This document shows, one piece after another, positions 17,003-26,659 of a stretch of 64,000 nucleotides of DNA. The notes under the pieces were generated by a model. It searched no databases and had not been told where the DNA came from. It saw only the letters and a program-made list of their open reading frames with translations. A program made the translations under genes and the position numbers. The stretch comes from Haloarcula laminariae. Its GTDB lineage: Archaea > Halobacteriota > Halobacteria > Halobacteriales > Haloarculaceae. Location: positions 806,001 through 870,000 of the forward strand of contig NZ_JAMZFY010000001.1 in assembly GCF_025457605.1 (NCBI RefSeq), in the 5' to 3' direction. The first letter of the stretch is position 1. Every line of letters begins with the position of its first letter.

Positions 17003-18535
17003 TCAGTCGCGCCCGGCGCCGTCCCCGGACAGGCGGCTGACGGTGGCGTTTATCTCGTCGACCTGTCGGGCCTGTTCCTGGGTGCTCTCGGCGGTCGCCT
17101 GCATCTCGGCGGAGATGTCTTCGGCCCGCTCGACCACCTGGTCGAGCATACTCGCTATCTCTTCGGTGCTTGCGGCCTGGTCGTTCGTCGCCGCGGACAC
17201 CTGTTCGATGCCCTCGGCCGTCTCCTCGATGGCGGTGACGATGTCGGTCAGCGCCTCGGTGGCCGACTCGACCTGTTCGATACCGCGCTCGACCTGCTCG
17301 GTCGTCTCCTCCAGGTTCTCGACGGTCTCCTGGGTGTCGGCCTTGATGCGCCCGACCATCTTCTCTATCTGCGAGGCCCGTTCCTGGGACTCCTCGGCGA
17401 GGTTCTTGACCTCGTCGGCGACGACGGCGAAGCCCTCGCCGGCCTCGCCGGCTCTGGCGGCCTCGATAGAGGCGTTCAGCGCCAGCATGTTCGTCTCGTC
17501 GGCTATCTCGTCGATGACGTCGACGATTTCGTCTATCTCGTCCATCCGGTCCCGCAGCGAGGTCACGTCGTCGGTGACTTCCGCGGCCGACTCGCCGACC
17601 TTCTGCATCACGCGCTCGGTCTCCTCGGCGGTCTCCTGGACCTCCGAGGCGGCCTCGTCGGCGTTTCGGGCCGTCGAGGCCACCTGGTCGCTCGTCGAGG
17701 CTATCTCCTCGACGGTCGCCGAGAGGTTCGACACCTCTTGGCTGACGCTCGCGAGGGCCTCCGACTGCTCGTCGGAGATGTCGGACACGCGCTGGCTGCT
17801 GTCCGCGACCGACTCGACGGAGTCGTGGAGGTCGTCGGTCCGGCCGGCGACGTCCGAAACGATGTCGTCGAGCCGCGCCGCCATCTGGTTGAGCGAGTCG
17901 ACGACGTCGAGCAGCTCGTCGTCGACGTACCCGGTCTCGTCGACGGACGCGCGTGACTGGAGGTGCCCGGCCTCGATGTCGGCCATCGTCGACTGCAGCT
18001 CGGCGACTATCCCCCGGAGCTGCTCCTGCCGTTTGGCGTCCTCGGTCCGGTCCTGTATCATCTCGACGACGCCGGTCAGTTCGCCGTCGTCGTCGTATAT
18101 GGGCGCGGCGCTGAACCGGATGTGTCGGTCCTCGCCGCGGGCGTCTTTCATCACGCTCTCGTCGGCGTACAGCGCGTAGTCGACGTCGTCGACGCGGGGC
18201 ACGTCGTACTCCTCGTCGCAGTCTTCCGGGGCCTCTATCACCTTCTCTGCGAGGGTCATCGACCGCCGCCCGTCGTGGTAGAACGCCGGCCCGACGACGC
18301 CGTGTTCCTCCGTGAGTTCGACCGCTCCGGCCTGGGACTCCCCCGTCAGGGCCGCGAGCGAACTGTTCCAGTGCAGAATGTCGCCGTCGGCGTCGAGAAC
18401 GAAGATAGGCGTGTCGATGCGGTCGAGAATCATCCGGTAGTGGAGTTCGTCGGGAGCCCGGGTAGGGTCGGTCACCACGCCACCGTCCGGCGTCGCCTCT
18501 CTGTCCGCATCTGTCGGTCGGTCCTCTCTTCGCAT
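17003..18535 (-). CDS. Cytoplasmic methyl-accepting chemotaxis transducer with PAS domain
   Basis: The 510-residue protein has no membrane segment. A PAS domain covers residues 30-165 (MILDRIDTPIFVLDADGDIL). After it come a helical linker and an MCP signalling domain with the hairpin tip IEAARAGEAGEGFAVVADEV and flanking Glu-rich methylation helices. It should pair with CheW and CheA to steer the archaellum from an internal signal such as redox or a small ligand. An extension to a TTG at 18586 is open, but the ATG at 18535 has a TATA-like box centred about 31 nt upstream. It sits between secE and ftsZ1, an unusual place. Confidence 0.9.
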   Translation of the reverse strand: MRREDRPTDADREATPDGGVVTDPTRAPDELHYRMILDRIDTPIFVLDADGDILHWNSSLAALTGESQAGAVELTEEHGVVGPAFYHDGRRSMTLAEKVIEAPEDCDEEYDVPRVDDVDYALYADESVMKDARGEDRHIRFSAAPIYDDDGELTGVVEMIQDRTEDAKRQEQLRGIVAELQSTMADIEAGHLQSRASVDETGYVDDELLDVVDSLNQMAARLDDIVSDVAGRTDDLHDSVESVADSSQRVSDISDEQSEALASVSQEVSNLSATVEEIASTSDQVASTARNADEAASEVQETAEETERVMQKVGESAAEVTDDVTSLRDRMDEIDEIVDVIDEIADETNMLALNASIEAARAGEAGEGFAVVADEVKNLAEESQERASQIEKMVGRIKADTQETVENLEETTEQVERGIEQVESATEALTDIVTAIEETAEGIEQVSAATNDQAASTEEIASMLDQVVERAEDISAEMQATAESTQEQARQVDEINATVSRLSGDGAGRD

Positions 18536-18561
18536 ATGGAACAACAACTCTTGGACGGTGG

Positions 18562-18571
18562 TATAATATTT
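18562..18571 (-). promoter_or_regulatory. TATA-like box of the cytoplasmic MCP gene
   Basis: The minus strand reads AAATATTATA, centred 31 nt before the ATG at 18535. This supports the ATG over the upstream TTG, which would lie inside or above this box. Confidence 0.5.
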
Positions 18572-18710
18572 ATCATAATAGAACAATATGAATTCGGATT
18601 ACGTTCGGCAGACGCCGAAGCGCTCCGTACTGCGCCTCGCTGCTGCCCGACTATCGAGGACGCCACAGGTGACCGCTCCGCCTAGATACAGAGCCTCGAA
18701 CGGAGACCGG

Positions 18711-19877
18711 TCAGTCCACGTAGTCGATTTCTTCGCTGGCCTGCTGGCCCGCTCGCGCCTGCTGACCCTCGCTTTGCCCGTAAATCTGTGGGCTCTCGAC
18801 GCCGGTGACCACTATCATCGTCTCCATTTTCCCCTCGAAGTCGTTGTTGACGGAGGCGCCCCAGATGATGCGGGCGTCGGGGTCGATGCGGTCGTATATC
18901 TCCTCGACGACGCCCTCGGCCTCCTCGATGGACATGTCGGGACCGCCGACGACGTTGACCAGGGCGGAGTTGGCGCCGTCGAACTCCACGTCCAAGAGCG
19001 GCGAGCGAAGCGCCGACCGGATGGAGTCTTGGGCCTTGTTCTCAGAGTCGCTCTCGCCCAGCCCTATCATGGCGACGCCGCCGTTCTCCATGATAGTCCG
19101 GACGTCGGCGAAGTCCACGTTGACCAGGCCGGGCTTGGTAATCAGTTCGGTCATCCCCTTGACCGAGCGCATCAGCACGCGGTCACAGATTTTGAAGGCG
19201 TCCTGCAGGGGCATGCTGGGGGCGTAGTCCAGCAGGCGGTCGTTCGGAACGACGATGACGGTGTCGGAAACGGAGCGCAGGCGTTCGAGGCCGGCGTCGG
19301 CGTTGGCCCGTCGGCGTTCGCCCTCCGCGGTGAAGGGGATGGTGACGATGGAGATAGTGAGCGCCCCCTCCTCCTGTGCGGCCTGGGCGACGACGGGGGC
19401 GGACCCGGTTCCCGTTCCGCCGCCGAGCCCGGCCGTGACGAAGACCATGTCAGACCCCGAGATAGACTGCTGGATGTCCTCGATATCCTCCTGGGCGGCT
19501 TCTTCGCCTATCTTCGGGACCGAGCCGGCACCGCGACCGCCGGTGCGCTCGCGGCCCATCAGAATCTTCGTGTCGGCCTCCACCTCGTCGGCGAGGTGCT
19601 GGGCGTCCGTGTTCGCGGCGACCAGCTTCGCGCCGTGGATGCCCTCCTCCATCATCCGCGTGACCGTGTTGCCGCCGGCGCCGCCACAGCCGACGACGGT
19701 TATCTTGGTTTCGAGGTCCTTGACGACGCTCGCGAGCTCGTCGTCGGTCATCGTCCCGGACGTGGAGGGGTCCTCCCGCTCCGGGGTCGGTTCGTGCTGG
19801 CTGTTGGCCTCGGGGTCAGCGCTCTCCTCGCGCTCCCCTTCGGCCTCGTCGATGGCGTCGTCGATAATCGAGTCCAT
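18711..19877 (-). CDS. ftsZ1: Cell division protein FtsZ1
   Basis: The 388-residue tubulin homologue has an acidic N-terminal tail of about 55 residues, then [18 protein letters not shown], the tubulin signature [12 protein letters not shown], and the T7-loop acidic residues in [11 protein letters not shown]. It polymerises at mid-cell with GTP. The sequence type matches FtsZ1, the scaffold FtsZ of haloarchaea, rather than FtsZ2. That assignment is from family knowledge and proximity to secE-spt5. The start is an ATG 27 bases inside a longer GTG-started frame. Confidence 0.9.
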   Translation of the reverse strand: MDSIIDDAIDEAEGEREESADPEANSQHEPTPEREDPSTSGTMTDDELASVVKDLETKITVVGCGGAGGNTVTRMMEEGIHGAKLVAANTDAQHLADEVEADTKILMGRERTGGRGAGSVPKIGEEAAQEDIEDIQQSISGSDMVFVTAGLGGGTGTGSAPVVAQAAQEEGALTISIVTIPFTAEGERRRANADAGLERLRSVSDTVIVVPNDRLLDYAPSMPLQDAFKICDRVLMRSVKGMTELITKPGLVNVDFADVRTIMENGGVAMIGLGESDSENKAQDSIRSALRSPLLDVEFDGANSALVNVVGGPDMSIEEAEGVVEEIYDRIDPDARIIWGASVNNDFEGKMETMIVVTGVESPQIYGQSEGQQARAGQQASEEIDYVD

Positions 19878-19970
19878 ATTTAAATCCCCGTTGCAGACGA
19901 ACACTCATTAGTTTTCCCCCTGTGTCAGACGGATGACTGACAGCTCTGCGGCCACTCTCGGGCCGATTTC

Positions 19971-21353
19971 TTACAACGTAAAGCGACGTATACGCTCGCT
20001 GTGGACCGTCTCCGGCTCTATCTCCCGCCCGTCGACCTCGACGGACCGGCCGGCGGACAGCTTCCCGTACTTCGGCCCTTCGGGGATGCCGAGCGTCTCG
20101 GCGAGCTCCGGGTCGAACCGCTGCTCGCGGGCGCGCAGCCCGTCGCCGTCGCGCTCGACGCTGTCGTAGCGCTCCCGGAGGACATCGGCCAGCGCGTCGA
20201 CGACGGCCGAGCGCTCGGCCCCCGCGGCCAGGACGGCCGGCCCGGTGACGACGGTGCCCTGCTGTGTCGTCCCGAACGCGAGCGTGTTCGCCGCGAACCA
20301 GTCGCGGACGCGCTCGGCGTCGATACCGGTCGCCTCCGAGACGAGCTCCTCGGGCAGGGTCACGACGTCCCAGTCGTCCGGCGGGTCCGTCGCCGCCTCG
20401 CCGAAGCGGAGGCCGTCGTCGACGGGGCCGACCGCTGCCTCCACCGACTCGACGAACCCGAGCGGGACGCCGGTCGTCTCGCGGACGAACCGCTCGCCCA
20501 CGACGCGGTAGCCCAGCGACTCGACCGTCTCGGCGAGGTCGGGGTGGCCGCCGGTGACGAGCGCGTACTCCGCGCCGCTGGCCGCGACAGCGCGCCCGAG
20601 GACGGTCTCGTACTGGTCGTCGATGTCGCCTGCCGACGTATCGTCCGCGAGCCGCACCCATTCGCTCAGGTCCGACAGACACCAGTCGGCCCCGATGTGA
20701 CCGACCGCCCAGTCGGTCTCCCGGGCGACCCGCTCGAACTGGGGGACGTAGTGGCCCCCGCCGAAGCCGACGAGCTGGCGGCGGCGTCCCCCCTCGTCGG
20801 GCGCGTCGGCCGGGACGCCCCGCAAGTCCAGAATCGCCCTGGCGGCTGCCCGCGCCGCCCCGGGGTCGCGCCACTGTGGCTCGGCGCTGCCGACCTCCAC
20901 GAACATCGACGGGACGCCCACCTCGGTCGGGCCGTGGTGGGTACACTCCATCCCCACGTCGTACCCGTCGGGGGCGTGGTCCGCCAGCGCGTCGAGGACG
21001 GCGCGGTGGGCGTTCGGGGCGGCGCGTGCGAAGCGGCCGCTCTCGCCGCCGTACTCGGCCTCGCCGAAGTTCCCGGTGTGATGGGCTGTCAGCAACTGTC
21101 CGGTCTCGCCGGCGTGTTTGGAGGCGAAGACCAGCAGTTCGGGGTCGTCGAACGCCGTCGCCGCGTGTTCGAGTTCCAGGTGGGGCCCGTCGAACTCCCG
21201 GAGTTCGGCCCCGTCGGTCCGGTAGACGGTCCCGCCGCCGTCGGCGTCGGAGCGGTCGTCGTCGACCGTCTCGGTCCAGTCGGCCGCGTCGAGCAGTTGC
21301 TCGCCGATGTGCGTACTGGCCTCGTCGGCCCGCGAAACGACGATAGCGAGCAT
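19971..21353 (-). CDS. dtdA: D-aminoacyl-tRNA deacylase DtdA
   Basis: This 460-residue protein matches the archaeal/plant GEK1-type D-aminoacyl-tRNA deacylase. It begins MLAIVVSRADEASTHIGEQL, and contains the metal-site motifs CTHHGPTEVGVPSMFVEVGS and GFGGGHYVPQF. It removes D-amino acids from tRNA to protect translation. Its ATG overlaps the stop of the exchanger gene (ATGA), so these are cotranscribed. The length is slightly larger than the family's usual 250-450 because of a C-terminal domain that haloarchaea share. Confidence 0.9.
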   Translation of the reverse strand: MLAIVVSRADEASTHIGEQLLDAADWTETVDDDRSDADGGGTVYRTDGAELREFDGPHLELEHAATAFDDPELLVFASKHAGETGQLLTAHHTGNFGEAEYGGESGRFARAAPNAHRAVLDALADHAPDGYDVGMECTHHGPTEVGVPSMFVEVGSAEPQWRDPGAARAAARAILDLRGVPADAPDEGGRRRQLVGFGGGHYVPQFERVARETDWAVGHIGADWCLSDLSEWVRLADDTSAGDIDDQYETVLGRAVAASGAEYALVTGGHPDLAETVESLGYRVVGERFVRETTGVPLGFVESVEAAVGPVDDGLRFGEAATDPPDDWDVVTLPEELVSEATGIDAERVRDWFAANTLAFGTTQQGTVVTGPAVLAAGAERSAVVDALADVLRERYDSVERDGDGLRAREQRFDPELAETLGIPEGPKYGKLSAGRSVEVDGREIEPETVHSERIRRFTL

Positions 21354-22738
21354 CAGTCCGCCAGCTCCTCGTGGACCGGCTCACGGCCTATCGCGGTCCG
21401 GAAGGCGTCCCCGGCCAGCCCGAACAGCTCCGCGAGGGCCCGCCGCCGTAGCGCAAACAGCGCCGTCCCGATGACGAGGTACAGCACGGCGTAGCCGACG
21501 AGTAGCTCGTAGCTGTCGAACGGCAGCCCCACGAGGTCCCGGATGAGGGCGAATTCGAGTATGACCTGGGAGATGAACAGCCCGAAGAGGACGACGGCCT
21601 CGCGGATGGATATCTCGAAGTTACAGAGGATGGCCAGCGCGAAGTACGACTGGGCGGCGGTAATCCAGATTTCGGCGGCCTGCTTCTGGTCGAACGGCAA
21701 GGTCCCGAGGCCGCCCAGCGCGATGGAGTAGACGACGGCGATGGTCCCGATGAGCAGCGTCCACTGGTTGAGCTTCGAGGAGATGAGCGCGTTGAACCCG
21801 GCCGTCGACCGGGCCTTGTTGACCAACACCGCGACGACGATGAGTTCGGGCGACTCGCTGGCCAGCGGTGCGACCCACTGAATCATGAAGAACTCGGGGA
21901 TGCCGTTCTGGAGGCCGATTTCCTCCAGACCGTGGGCAAAGGGCTCGACGGCGGTGAAGATGAGCAGCCCGGAGTACGCAAACAGCGTGAGGACGACGAG
22001 CGGGCGCCACGGCAGCGACCAGCCCTGGAAGTACTTGGGGACGCCGACGGTGTGGTCGGAGGTCTCCACGTCGGACTTCAGGACGAGCCCGATGTAAGTG
22101 ACGTACAGCCCGACCAGGAACAGCGTATCGAGCAGCCCGATGCCGCCCCCCAGCGGGACGAGGAAGGCCCACCCGGTCGCCAGAAAGAGGAAGGTTATCT
22201 CGGTCGCGATGTCGCGGTCCAGCGCGACCGCGTCGTTGAGGAGCCCGTCGCGGTTCTTGACTGCCGGGTCCCGGGTCTTGGCCGCCCGCCAGACGGTGAA
22301 GACGGCGATACCGGCCCAGCCGATGCCGATGAGGATGCGGTTCGCGCCGGTCATGTTCGCGATGGCCAGGTTCGCGTCGTGACAGCCCCGGGCCAGCGTC
22401 GTCCCGCTTGCCTCTATCTCTGCGGCGGTCAGCTGGCTACATGCCTCTGCCGTCGCGCCGCCCGCCCCGGCGTTCCAGGCGTACAGCGCGTCGACGGCGT
22501 ACTCGGGCGCGACCGCGAGCACCGCGAGGACGGCGATAGCGAAGGCCCTGGGTACGTCCTTCTCCGCGGTCTCGGCGCCCCACGCCAGCAGAAACGACGC
22601 GCCGAGAACGGCCAGTCCGCTCACCCCGACGGTCGCCACGTTGTCGAGTTCGATACCGAGGAGCAACACGGCGACCCAGCCGACGGTCAACAGCGCTGCG
22701 GCCCCGACCTGCACGAGTGGATGACGGAGGCGACTCAC
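21353..22738 (-). CDS. Sodium/calcium exchanger family membrane protein
   Basis: The 461-residue protein has about ten membrane helices. The acidic residues of the alpha-repeats are visible in VLAVAPEYAVDALYAWN and VAPLASESPELIVVAVL, both typical of the CaCA superfamily. It probably trades Na+ or H+ for Ca2+ or another cation. It starts with GTG at 22738, the first start codon before the hydrophobic region; a longer open frame exists upstream but overlaps aroE on the other strand and is rejected. Cotranscribed with dtdA. Confidence 0.82.
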   Translation of the reverse strand: MSRLRHPLVQVGAAALLTVGWVAVLLLGIELDNVATVGVSGLAVLGASFLLAWGAETAEKDVPRAFAIAVLAVLAVAPEYAVDALYAWNAGAGGATAEACSQLTAAEIEASGTTLARGCHDANLAIANMTGANRILIGIGWAGIAVFTVWRAAKTRDPAVKNRDGLLNDAVALDRDIATEITFLFLATGWAFLVPLGGGIGLLDTLFLVGLYVTYIGLVLKSDVETSDHTVGVPKYFQGWSLPWRPLVVLTLFAYSGLLIFTAVEPFAHGLEEIGLQNGIPEFFMIQWVAPLASESPELIVVAVLVNKARSTAGFNALISSKLNQWTLLIGTIAVVYSIALGGLGTLPFDQKQAAEIWITAAQSYFALAILCNFEISIREAVVLFGLFISQVILEFALIRDLVGLPFDSYELLVGYAVLYLVIGTALFALRRRALAELFGLAGDAFRTAIGREPVHEELAD

Positions 22739-22903
22739 TAGGCGTTCACAGCGGCGGTCAGGTGGAAAAGGTTGCGAAACGTCCGCTAGTAGGGGGGAAC
22801 TACGCCGCCGTTTCCGTCTCCCCTGCCTGTGGTACGTCCCGCCGACGCCCCCGCCCGCGACCGGAGCGTGGCGTTCAATAGCGGGGGCCACGCCCACGGA
22901 GGT

Positions 22904-23701
22904 ATGGAAGTCTACGGACTCATCGGGAACCCGGTCGGGCACTCGCTGTCGCCGCCGATGCACGAGGCGGGCTACGACGCCCTGGGCATCGACGCGAAGT
23001 ACGTCACGTTCGAGCCGCCGGCCGACGAGGGGGCGGCGGCCGTCGAAGCGGCCGACAGGCTCGGTGTCGCGGGGCTGAACGTCACTCTCCCGTTCAAGCA
23101 GGACGTACTCGAGGCCGTCGAGACCGACGACCTCGCCGCGCGTATCGGCGCGGTCAACACTATCGACCTGACTGGTGAGACGCCGCGAGGGTACAACACG
23201 GACGCCGTCGGCGCGGTCCGCGCGCTCGACCACCACGACGTGGCCCTCGATGGGACGGCGGTCGTCGTCGGCGCTGGCGGGGCCGGCCGCGCCGTCGCCT
23301 TCGGGCTGGCCGACGAGGGGATGACCGTCGAGATAGCCAACCGGACGGCCTCGAAGGCCGACGACCTGGCCGCCGAGGTGCCCGGCGCGGGCGGGCACTC
23401 GCTCGACGGGCTCGACGACCTGCTGTCCGGCGCCGACGTGCTGGTCAACTGCACCAGCGTCGGGATGGACGAGGACGCGACGCCGGTCCCCGCCGACGCG
23501 CTGCACGGCGACCTCGCGGTCCTCGATGCGGTGTACTCCCCAATCGAGACGCGGTTGCTCCGGGACGCCGCGGCGGCCGGGGCGACGACCGTCGACGGCG
23601 CGTGGATGCTGCTGTACCAGGGCGTCGAGGCGTTCGAGCGCTGGACCGGCGAGACGGCGCCGGTCGACCCGATGAACGCGGCGCTTCGGGACGGCCTCTG
23701 A
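22904..23701 (+). CDS. aroE: Shikimate dehydrogenase
   Basis: This 265-residue enzyme reduces 3-dehydroshikimate with NADPH in aromatic amino acid synthesis. Motifs are [15 protein letters not shown], the catalytic Lys in [22 protein letters not shown] with the catalytic Asp, and the nucleotide loop [18 protein letters not shown] at 22904 is the start; a longer frame begins 75 bases earlier. GGAGGT lies directly against the ATG, too close to act as a ribosome site. The message may be leaderless. Confidence 0.95.
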   Translation: MEVYGLIGNPVGHSLSPPMHEAGYDALGIDAKYVTFEPPADEGAAAVEAADRLGVAGLNVTLPFKQDVLEAVETDDLAARIGAVNTIDLTGETPRGYNTDAVGAVRALDHHDVALDGTAVVVGAGGAGRAVAFGLADEGMTVEIANRTASKADDLAAEVPGAGGHSLDGLDDLLSGADVLVNCTSVGMDEDATPVPADALHGDLAVLDAVYSPIETRLLRDAAAAGATTVDGAWMLLYQGVEAFERWTGETAPVDPMNAALRDGL

Positions 23702-23818
23702 GACGGGCTGTCGCGGACGCGGACCCGGTGGCGGCGCGGCTCCGGACAGGGAGACGCGGTCCGCCTGAGGAGTACTCTACCAGCAAGAGATTAGTGTCGG
23801 GGCACAGAACAGGAGCGT

Positions 23819-24475
23819 ATGGGTTTGCTTCAGAAGCTGAAATCAGCACTCGGGCTCGACGAAACGGGGTCGTCGGAGTCGGGTCGCTCCGGCGACGTGG
23901 ACGTCACCGTCGAGCGTGAGCCCTCGACGGAGGACGAGGACGCGGTCAAGGGAACCGAGACGGCCAGTAGTGGGGAGTCGACGGGCGAACCGGATGGCCC
24001 GGGGACCAACGGCGCCGAGAGCGGGGACTCGTCGGTCGAGGAGGCCGAGGTATCGGCCGGCGAGCCCGACACGGCCGCTGCGAGCGCGAGTGACGCAGCC
24101 GACGACGCCAACGCGGACACTGTCGACGACACTGAAGCTGACACTGTCGACGACACCGACGCGGATACCGAAGCCGACGACGCCGATGCGGACACCGAAC
24201 CTGACGACACTGCTGCGGACACAGCTGACGACGACACTGACACGGACACTGCAGCAGACGACTCCGACGCGGACGCGCCCGCCGACACGGCGGGCAGCAC
24301 CGACCCCGTCACGGAGCTGAACGGCATCGGTCCGGCCTACGGGGACCGACTCGCCGGTGCGGGCATCGACACTGTCGGCGAGCTGGCCGACGCCGACGCC
24401 GCCGACCTGGCGGACCGCATCGAACTCGGCGAGAGCCGCGTCGCCGGCTGGATAGAGCAGGCCAACAGCTACTGA
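23819..24475 (+). CDS. Acidic low-complexity protein with C-terminal helix-hairpin-helix domain
   Basis: The 218-residue protein starts MGLLQKLKSALGLDE, an amphipathic helix. Residues 20-160 are a disordered acidic tract rich in Asp, Thr and Ala with short repeats such as ADTVDDTEADTVDDTD. The last 55 residues form a helix-hairpin-helix unit (TELNGIGPAYGDRLAGAGI) that binds DNA non-specifically or nucleotides in other proteins. The DNA under the tract (24110-24290) is repetitive and likely to vary in length between strains. The role is unknown. Confidence 0.8.
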   Translation: MGLLQKLKSALGLDETGSSESGRSGDVDVTVEREPSTEDEDAVKGTETASSGESTGEPDGPGTNGAESGDSSVEEAEVSAGEPDTAAASASDAADDANADTVDDTEADTVDDTDADTEADDADADTEPDDTAADTADDDTDTDTAADDSDADAPADTAGSTDPVTELNGIGPAYGDRLAGAGIDTVGELADADAADLADRIELGESRVAGWIEQANSY

Positions 24476-24566
24476 TTCTGCGACGGTATCGGCTGTCCGG
24501 CCGGCGCGGCGCCGGGATACTGCCCGAACCGCAAACGAGTTACCCGCCGGGCTGTTGCTACCGGTA

Positions 24567-26039
24567 ATGCCACGGGTCGAGACGAGCCGCGACGCCTACG
24601 AGGCTCTCGCTGCCGACGCGCCGCCGTCGGCCCGGATTCCCGTCGTCGTCTCGGTCACCGTCGACGACCCCTTCGCGGCGTACCGCCGGGCTCGCGACCC
24701 GACCGGCGGCGTCTATCTCGGGACGACCGGCGGGCAGTCGGGCTGGGGCTACTTCGCGACTGCGCCCGCCGAGTTCGTCGAGGTCGGGCCCGACGACAGC
24801 CCGGCGCTCGCCGCACTGGCCGACGCGCTGGCCGGCGACACCCTCGTCCGGGGCGACTGTGAGGTCCCCTACCCGTGCGGCGCTATCGGCTGGCTCTCCT
24901 ACGATGTCGTCCGCGAACTGGAGTCCCTCCCGTCGAGCGCCGTCGACGACCGCGCCCTGCCACGCCTGCAGCTCGCCACTTACGACCGCGTCGCCGCCTG
25001 GCCGGAGCCCCGCGGCGACGGGCCGGTCGAACTCACGATTACGGCGTGTCCGCGCCTGCGCGACCACGAGTCCGCCGGCGCGGCCTACGAGTTCGCCCGC
25101 CAGCACGCCCTGGAGCTGGCTCGCACGGTCGGCGAGGGCGACCCCTCCGTGGGCGACCCGCCGGCGTCGACCGACAGCGCCGCCTTCGAGAGCGACTGCA
25201 CGCGCGAGGCCTTCGCCGAGCGCGTCCGGACCGTCAAGCAGTACGTCCGCGACGGCGACACCTTCCAGGCCAACGTCTCACAGCGCCTCTCGGCGCCCGC
25301 CGCCGTCCACCCGGTCGAGGCGTTCGACGCCCTCCGTCGGGTGAACCCGGCGCCGTACTCGGCGCTGGTGGAGTTCCCCGGCGTCGACCTCGTCAGCGCG
25401 AGCCCCGAACTCCTCCTGCAGCGGGACGGCGACGACCTGGTGACCGAACCCATCGCCGGGACCCGCCCGCGGGGGCCGACCGAAGCGGAGGACGAGCGCC
25501 TTGCCGAGGAGCTGCTGGGGGACGAGAAAGAGCGAGCCGAACACGCGATGCTGGTCGACTTAGAGCGCAACGACCTCGGGAAGGTGAGCCGCTTCGGCAG
25601 CGTCGAGGTCACTGATTACCGCCGGGTCGACCGCTACTCCGAGGTGATGCATCTCGTCTCGGAGGTCCGGGGGACACTCCGCGAGCGTGCCACGCTCGAG
25701 GACGCAATCGCCGCGGTGTTCCCCGGCGGCACGATTACGGGGGCCCCGAAACCGCGGACGATGGAGATAATCGACGAGGTCGAGCGGACCCGTCGGGGCC
25801 CATACACCGGCTCAATCGGCATCTTCGGATTCGACGGCCGGGCGACGCTCAACATCGTCATCAGGACCCTGGTCGGGTACGGCGACGAGTACCACCTCCG
25901 GGTCGGCGCGGGCATCGTCCACGACTCAGAACCGGACCGGGAGTACGCGGAGACCTTAGACAAGGGCCGAGCGCTGATTACGGCGGTCGACGAGGCGCTG
26001 GGCGAGCGCGCCGACCTCTCCGTGGGGGGGTCGACGTGA
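24567..26039 (+). CDS. pabB: Aminodeoxychorismate/anthranilate synthase component I
   Basis: The 490-residue chorismate-using enzyme has the family signatures PIAGTRPRGPTEAEDERLA and FPGGTITGAPKPRTMEIIDE. With its glutamine amidotransferase subunit it makes aminodeoxychorismate (folate path) or anthranilate. The presence of the pabC-like lyase immediately downstream favours the former. The motif has Ala where classical PabB has Lys, as in anthranilate synthases, so the assignment is not certain. A start 12 bases earlier is possible. It overlaps the next gene by four bases. Confidence 0.82.
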   Translation: MPRVETSRDAYEALAADAPPSARIPVVVSVTVDDPFAAYRRARDPTGGVYLGTTGGQSGWGYFATAPAEFVEVGPDDSPALAALADALAGDTLVRGDCEVPYPCGAIGWLSYDVVRELESLPSSAVDDRALPRLQLATYDRVAAWPEPRGDGPVELTITACPRLRDHESAGAAYEFARQHALELARTVGEGDPSVGDPPASTDSAAFESDCTREAFAERVRTVKQYVRDGDTFQANVSQRLSAPAAVHPVEAFDALRRVNPAPYSALVEFPGVDLVSASPELLLQRDGDDLVTEPIAGTRPRGPTEAEDERLAEELLGDEKERAEHAMLVDLERNDLGKVSRFGSVEVTDYRRVDRYSEVMHLVSEVRGTLRERATLEDAIAAVFPGGTITGAPKPRTMEIIDEVERTRRGPYTGSIGIFGFDGRATLNIVIRTLVGYGDEYHLRVGAGIVHDSEPDREYAETLDKGRALITAVDEALGERADLSVGGST

Positions 26040-26659
26040 CCGAGACGCTGGCGCCCACCGTTCTCGTCGTCGACAACTACGACTCCTTCGCCTACAACCT
26101 CGTCCAGTACGTCGGCGAGGTGGTCCTGCGGCTGGGCGGGAGCGAGGACGACGTGGTCGTCCGGCGCAACGACGCCGTCACCGTCGACGCTGTCCACGAC
26201 CTCGACCCCGACGGCATCGTCGTCTCGCCGGGGCCCGGCACGCCACAAGACGCGGGCATCTCGATGGCGACTTTCGCCGAACTCGACTATCCCACGCTGG
26301 GGGTTTGCCTGGGTCACCAGGCGCTGTGTGCCGCCAACGGCGGCGATGTCGGCCACGCCGACGCCGTCGTCCACGGGAAGTCCTCGGTGGTGACACACGA
26401 CGGCGAGGGCCTCTTCGAGGGCGTCCCGGACCCCGTCGAGGTGGGCCGGTACCACTCGCTCGCGGTCGACCGCGACGACCTGCCCGATGCGCTCGAAGAG
26501 ACCGCTCACACCGTCGACGACGCGGAGGCCGACATCGTGATGGCGGTCCGCCACCGCGAGGCCCCCCACGTCGGCGTCCAGTTCCACCCGGAGAGCATCC
26601 TCACCGACCACGGGAAGACCATGGTCGAAAACTTCTGTCTGTCATGCAATACCACGTAA
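26036..26659 (+). CDS. pabA: Glutamine amidotransferase subunit of pab-type synthase
   Basis: The 207-residue class I amidotransferase delivers ammonia from glutamine to PabB. It has VVDNYDSFAYNLVQY at the start, the oxyanion SPGPGTPQDAG, the nucleophile in LGVCLGHQALC and the His-Glu pair in GVQFHPESILT. It starts with GTG inside a GTGA overlap with pabB, indicating coupled translation. It overlaps pabC by 16 bases. Confidence 0.9.
   Translation: MTETLAPTVLVVDNYDSFAYNLVQYVGEVVLRLGGSEDDVVVRRNDAVTVDAVHDLDPDGIVVSPGPGTPQDAGISMATFAELDYPTLGVCLGHQALCAANGGDVGHADAVVHGKSSVVTHDGEGLFEGVPDPVEVGRYHSLAVDRDDLPDALEETAHTVDDAEADIVMAVRHREAPHVGVQFHPESILTDHGKTMVENFCLSCNTT

Noticed and set aside
22739-23506. Upstream extension of the Na/Ca exchanger frame on the minus strand.
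   Set aside because: It lies antisense to aroE, is low in hydrophobic residues, and the GTG at 22738 immediately precedes the membrane domain.
24110-24290. Repetitive GACACTGACG-type DNA, at first CRISPR-like.
   Set aside because: It is in frame and codes for an Asp/Thr/Ala tract; there are no unique spacers and repeats are irregular.
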